Below are positions 59,636 to 64,000 of a stretch of 64,000 nt of DNA, in pieces. Numbering within the stretch: the stretch's first letter is position 1; each line of letters opens with the position of its first letter. The translations under genes were made by a program, and so were the position numbers. The notes below the pieces were generated by a model. It was given only the letters and a program-made list of their open reading frames with translations. It did not search any database and had not been told where the DNA came from. Origin of the DNA: Trema orientale (Eukaryota > Streptophyta > Magnoliopsida > Rosales > Cannabaceae); the NCBI GenBank assembly GCA_002914845.1, contig JXTC01000297.1, forward strand, positions 80,801-144,800, written 5' to 3'.

Positions 59636-61044
59636 ACGGCTTGCTCATTGAAGAAACAGAAAGGTACAAAGCCTCTCTTGACTGAAGACATTGATACTTC
59701 TTGGAAGTAGTATTTACCCAAGGAAGCATTATGAAGTGAAATTGGTATGCAAAATTCTCTGTATCAAAGTGATCGTGCTTCTATGCTGTTTGAAAGTCAT
59801 ACAAATGATTACCTTTTTCTTGGTCTGTGCGGCTTCACAACAGTTAATTAGCTCTCTTTTAAACCTTCCTTTACCATAAGGGCTTCAATTGCATACTCCA
59901 ATAAAATTGGATCCATGATCACTCTCTCAATAGAGAAGAGCACAATCCTTTGTCCAAATTATAGGTCACTAGATAGGAAATAATTAAATTCAAACATTGT
60001 TGTTAGCATTGTACATGTCAACAGCATAATTAAGAAAAAATAAACATTGTTGTTAGCATTGTACATGTCAAAAGTATGATTAAAAAAAAAAAAAACAGTT
60101 CTTTTCACTCAAGTGAAATGATCGAATGTCTAAATATTGTCTACAGGATTTGTGCTTCTAGATTTATTTTCTGACTCAGAAAAATAATGATCTGTTCTTT
60201 TAATTTTTGAACTTGCACTTACAACTTGCTTGAATTGAAGGGTTTTTTTCTGTTTTTTTTTTTGGAAAAAAGAAGAAGAGGAAGAAATGTGCTATAGTTT
60301 AAGTTGATTGGAACACTCACAGGGCACATCAAGAATATAAACACTAAAATTGGGGTTATATTCTGTCCCAAGTGGTTTTAATTTTGTGTACTCCGCTGGA
60401 CATCACAATTATTGCTATAGCAATAATAAAATTTGGGGAAAAGCTTTCATAATTCGTGTCACAGAGTAGGGAGATGCAAAATCTTGTAACTTTCATAAAA
60501 AAAATTACCATGTTACCCCAAGCTATTATTTGTTTGTTCAATTTTTGGCCTAGACACGTTAACTTCATGAAATGTGGATGTATAAATTGGACCTGAAAAC
60601 AAGTGAGGTCTCATAAGTTTGTGATTGCTGCTATGAGTATTTTGCTGTTATATTAAAAAGCAAAATTATGAGAATTGGGGAAGCATGGCATTGTAAATTT
60701 TCTATTATGTTTTTGTCTTTTTTTTTTTTTTTAATGTTCATTTGAAATAATTTCTCAAACTACATTTGGGTTTTGCAGGAAGCTTGAGAGGCTGAACTAT
60801 TAACTTTTTGAAAGATTTGTGCACATTATGCTCGTAATTAATTGGAAAGTGTCAAAACTCAATATTTGAGAGAAAAATCAAAGAGAAAAAAAGTGTGATT
60901 TAGAGTGAAAATGAATTGTGATGCTCAGATAATTTTTCAGTTAACTTTCTATTTATAGATTTATGGAGTAGCGGCCTTTACATATGAGCAGAATTATGTT
61001 TATTAACAAAGTTTGTACATAGATAACGTAAACGGGTTTATTAG
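59636..61044. other. NBS1 downstream region
   Basis: The NBS1 3' UTR begins here. A 50-bp tandem duplication (AAACATTGTTGTTAGCATTG at 59992 and 60042) lies at 59992-60091. A possible 3' UTR intron, AG|GTACAAAG at 59664 to TTTTGCAG at 60779, is suggested by motifs only. No other gene seen. Confidence 0.4.
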
Positions 61045-61198
61045 TTTGAAAAGTTTTTGTCTACTGGGGCTAGCTCAGTGGATGAGTGAGGTGAGAATTG
61101 GGTATTAGGTTGAGAGTTTGACTCTCAGGAATGTGAGTTATTTTCCTTTCTTTATAGTAAGTGGAGATCATTAGTTAAATCTCATTTAAAAAAAAAAA
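61045..61198 (+). repeat. tRNA-derived SINE with A tail
   Basis: A box GGGGCTAGCTCAGTGGATG (about 61066-61084), B box GAGAGTTTGACTCTC (61112-61126), then a short body and an 11-A tail (61188-61198). Flanks GGTTTATTAG (61035-61044) and GGTTTATTTG (61199-61208) match at 9 of 10 bases, a good target duplication. The full tRNA fold is not kept, so it is not a tRNA gene. Confidence 0.75.
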
Positions 61199-61208
61199 GG
61201 TTTATTTG

Positions 61209-62527
61209 CAAAATGGATCATTCTAAAACTAGTGGGGGAGAAAATACTAGTTCTATTAGACAACTTTTTCTTGGTAATATCCAATTTTTGGGATAAATAA
61301 TATTATTAGGCATATTTCCAAAAAAACATTTATAGTATATATAAGAAATGGTTTTTTTTTTTTAAGATCAATTTAAAAAATGGTCATTTTTTACACTTAT
61401 TTAATAAATAATCATTTTATAATTTTATTTTGATAAACGGTCTTTTTTAGTTGATCTACTTTTTATAACGTAAATTAATTTTTGAAAAAGTAATTCAATT
61501 TTTTAAAAAATAAGTCAAAATATTGGGTCATATAGAAATATGACTAAATTATGGGCCCAATTTAAATAAATATTCCTCTGTCAAATGTTATAGCAAAATG
61601 TCCGGTATGTATGCTTATATATCAAATATAAAATTTTATATACCAAGTATAAAAAAATATATACTTAGTACATTTCAGTACAGTAACTAAAATTGGTAGA
61701 TATGTTTATCTATCAAGTATAAAAATATATATACCTAGACATTTAGCTATAAAATTTAAAAAGTGGACATCTACTTAATCAAATTTAAAATATTGGTTAT
61801 CCACCTAAATTTCTCTAAAATATTTTGATATACAAATATGAAAAAGGGTTATTTTTTAAATAGTTTTTAAAGTTCGATTATTTTTTAACAGTATTTGAAA
61901 AACGGCAATTTTACAAACTATGATCCAAACTTTGGTCATTTAGCTAAAAGGCACAAACATTTATCCTCTAAAGGGGTCGTAAATTATCAGTGTTTAAATA
62001 AGGGCATAATGCCTTTATAATGAGAGAAATTTATATCTAATACTCATTTTTGTACCTTATATTTCACAAATATATATTTTTTCTTTATTTTATTTTTCAA
62101 ATACCTATTTTTTTTACTTATATAGCTCGGGATAATGTAAAAAAATAAAAATAAAAATAATCACTTTTAGTGTTTTATCAAAAATGCCCACATATTTTCA
62201 TTTATATCAAATTAAAAATTCAATTTGTATTTCCTATTAAATAAGACTAGCCCCACAAATTTGGTCAAGATCAAAACCTTAGATTTTTAAAAGGACACCT
62301 TTGTTCTTAAAACTCATTAAACATAAATAAAAGAAAATTATTGAGAATACAATAGTTTAAATAATTGAAAGCACTTAAAATAAAAAGGGAAAAAAGACAA
62401 AATGGGTTTTTTTTTGTCATTTTTAATTTTTTTAATAATTTAAACTCTTTTTAGTTTCAATGGTTATTATTTTCACTTAAAATAGTTTAAAAAAAAGAAA
62501 GAAAAAATGATAATTTATTTTAAATTT

Positions 62528-62584
<57 letters not shown>

Positions 62585-62742
62585 TTTTAATTGTTTTAAA
62601 TAATTTAAACTCTCGAAAAATAAAAGACAAAAATAGGGATTTTATCTTTTATCATTCTTTTTTAATTGTTTTGAATAATTGAAACTCTTTTTATTTTTAA
62701 TAATTATTATTTTCATTTAAAATATTTTGTTTTTATATAGGA
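61209..62742. other. AT-rich DNA with (TC)n microsatellite
   Basis: AT-rich with many homopolymers. A clean TC repeat of about 24 units is at 62532-62580. No coding region or RNA gene. Confidence 0.6.
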
Positions 62743-63285
62743 TTAATAATAATTATGACTCCTGAATTAATTTATACTCATTATACCACTTTGGCCTCCG
62801 AACTTTCAACGTATATAGTAATGGCCTTGAATTATGCAATTGTTACAATAATGATTTTTTTGGTACAAAAAGTTATTTTTTAACAAAAAATATTCATAGA
62901 CAAAGTATATAATTGAGCATTATTTACTTCTACGAGTCAGATTTTTATTCTCAACCATAGTTACTAAACTGTATACTTTACGCATGATTCATTGTTAACA
63001 AATTAACTTTTGTGAAAAAAATGGTCATTACTACAATAATTGCATATTGCATAAGTTTTAGTAGTCTACTGTGTAAGTTATAAATTTGGATTCTTATTCT
63101 TGACCATAATTACCAAATTGTGCTTTGTGATGATTTATTTTTATTAAATATTTAATGGTTTGTGATAAAACGGTCATTATTACAATAATTATATAATCCA
63201 AGGGTCGTTACTGTGTAAGTTAAAAGTTTGATGACCAAAGTGGTACAATGAGTATAATTTAGGGTCATTATTATTATTAATCTTT
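62743..63285. mobile_element. Inverted-repeat MITE-like element
   Basis: Left GATTAATAATAATTATGAC...TTATACTCATTATACCACTTTGG pairs with inverted right GATTAATAATAATAATGACC...TTATACTCATTGTACCACTTTGG, continuing inward (GTAATGGCCTTGRATTATNNAATTRTTRCAATAATGA-type pairing). About 540 bases, no coding capacity. Target duplication not read. Confidence 0.7.
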
Positions 63286-64000
63286 TTTTCCTCCAAAAAA
63301 GGAAGACAATAATAATTATTTTTAATATATATTTCTAAGTTTAAAGGGTATATATATGTTTTTTTTTTTTTAACAAACTAAAGTTTCAATTTCGATAAAC
63401 TATGTGTAATTTTATACATAGGGCTATCTGGAAAAAAAAAAAAACACTCAAATATAGTCTTTCTTCAAATTTTACCTCTTCTTTTGATTTGTACAAAATT
63501 ATACCTCAATATTTTAAATTTCTATAAATTTGTACATTCTGCATATAAATTGACCAACAGATTTCTTGCTAAACACAAAATCTAAATTGAGGATATCTTA
63601 TTTATGCTGATTAAGATAAAAATCTATTGAAAATAACTTAAAATAATTAGCATAAATCACCTAATTTTTACCTAAAAATACAAATTTGTAGAGATATGGA
63701 GGTATTATTTCGCACAAGCTAAAAGACATAGTTAAAATTACAGAAATGTTATACTTTAGGGTATTTTTTTTGCAATTATTCCTTTAATCATACGGTATAC
63801 AATTTGAAATATGTACCAGATTTTAGGTATAAATTTTATTCACGAAATGCATACCATATTATATATTTCTTGTATAAAATCTGTATGTTATATATTTTTC
63901 CAAAAACAGGTATTGGTGTAATAAAATAGAGAAAACGGGTATTTTACAAAAATATGCTTAAGAAAATAGGTATCTATGTACTTTTCCCGATCCAAGACAA
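63286..64000. other. AT-rich DNA, possible further MITE
   Basis: The segment 63422-63780 has weakly inverted ends; the right one (inverted, GGAATAATTGCAAAAAAAATA) resembles the right end of the MITE at 10366-10749 (GGGATAATATGCAAAAAAAATA). Possibly the same family, decayed. No gene. Confidence 0.35.

Noticed and set aside
61066-61126. Possible tRNA gene
   Set aside because: A and B boxes are present, but acceptor and anticodon stems do not form and an A tail follows, so a SINE is the better reading.

Overview
This is a nuclear window from a flowering plant, most likely a eudicot. The evidence is intron-rich genes with GT-AG splicing, a plastid-targeted serine hydroxymethyltransferase, a COP9 signalosome subunit, the plastid-division protein PARC6, two pentatricopeptide-repeat proteins, and very AT-rich intergenic DNA full of small transposons. 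Species cannot be named from the sequence. Family assignments come from remembered homologues, chiefly Arabidopsis; no search was run. Exon borders were set by hand from splice sites, reading frame and protein similarity. Reading frame closes exactly through all exons of CSN2 (12), PARC6 (12) and NBS1 (13).

Layout. 1-1.2 kb: 5' three exons of a plastid SHMT on the minus strand, running off the left edge. 3.4-7.0 kb: CSN2 (+), with a single N at 5633 sitting where 11 conserved residues are missing. 7.0-17.0 kb: transposon-rich gap with a LINE RNase H remnant, a hAT remnant containing a MITE, a solo LTR and a hAT MITE. 17.0-22.0 kb: two intronless PPR genes (+). 23.2 kb: a small Cys-rich membrane protein gene (-); a dead paralogue lies at 32.9 kb. 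23.9-32.6 kb: retro-insertions, a second solo LTR of the same family, MULE-like MITEs, a foldback element, a hAT MITE and a SINE. 34.5-40.9 kb: PARC6 (-). 41.5-50 kb: gene-poor, with three large inverted-repeat structures, one enclosing a tandem array of about 250 bp period. 50.2-59.6 kb: NBS1 (+), with introns swollen by a LINE fragment and two adjacent MITEs. 59.6-64 kb: SINE, microsatellite and MITEs, no gene seen.

The genes do not form a pathway; they are independent housekeeping loci (one-carbon metabolism, signalosome, organelle RNA processing, plastid division, double-strand-break repair). The best-supported new material is in the repeats. Target-site duplications (TSDs) that can be read directly define two 5-bp-TSD solo LTRs, two 8-bp-TSD hAT MITEs and seven 9-bp-TSD Mutator-like elements in four families (five TSDs exact, two with one mismatch). 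NBS1 intron 11 also holds a chimeric duplication that looks like a templated insertion. I saw no new multi-gene system.
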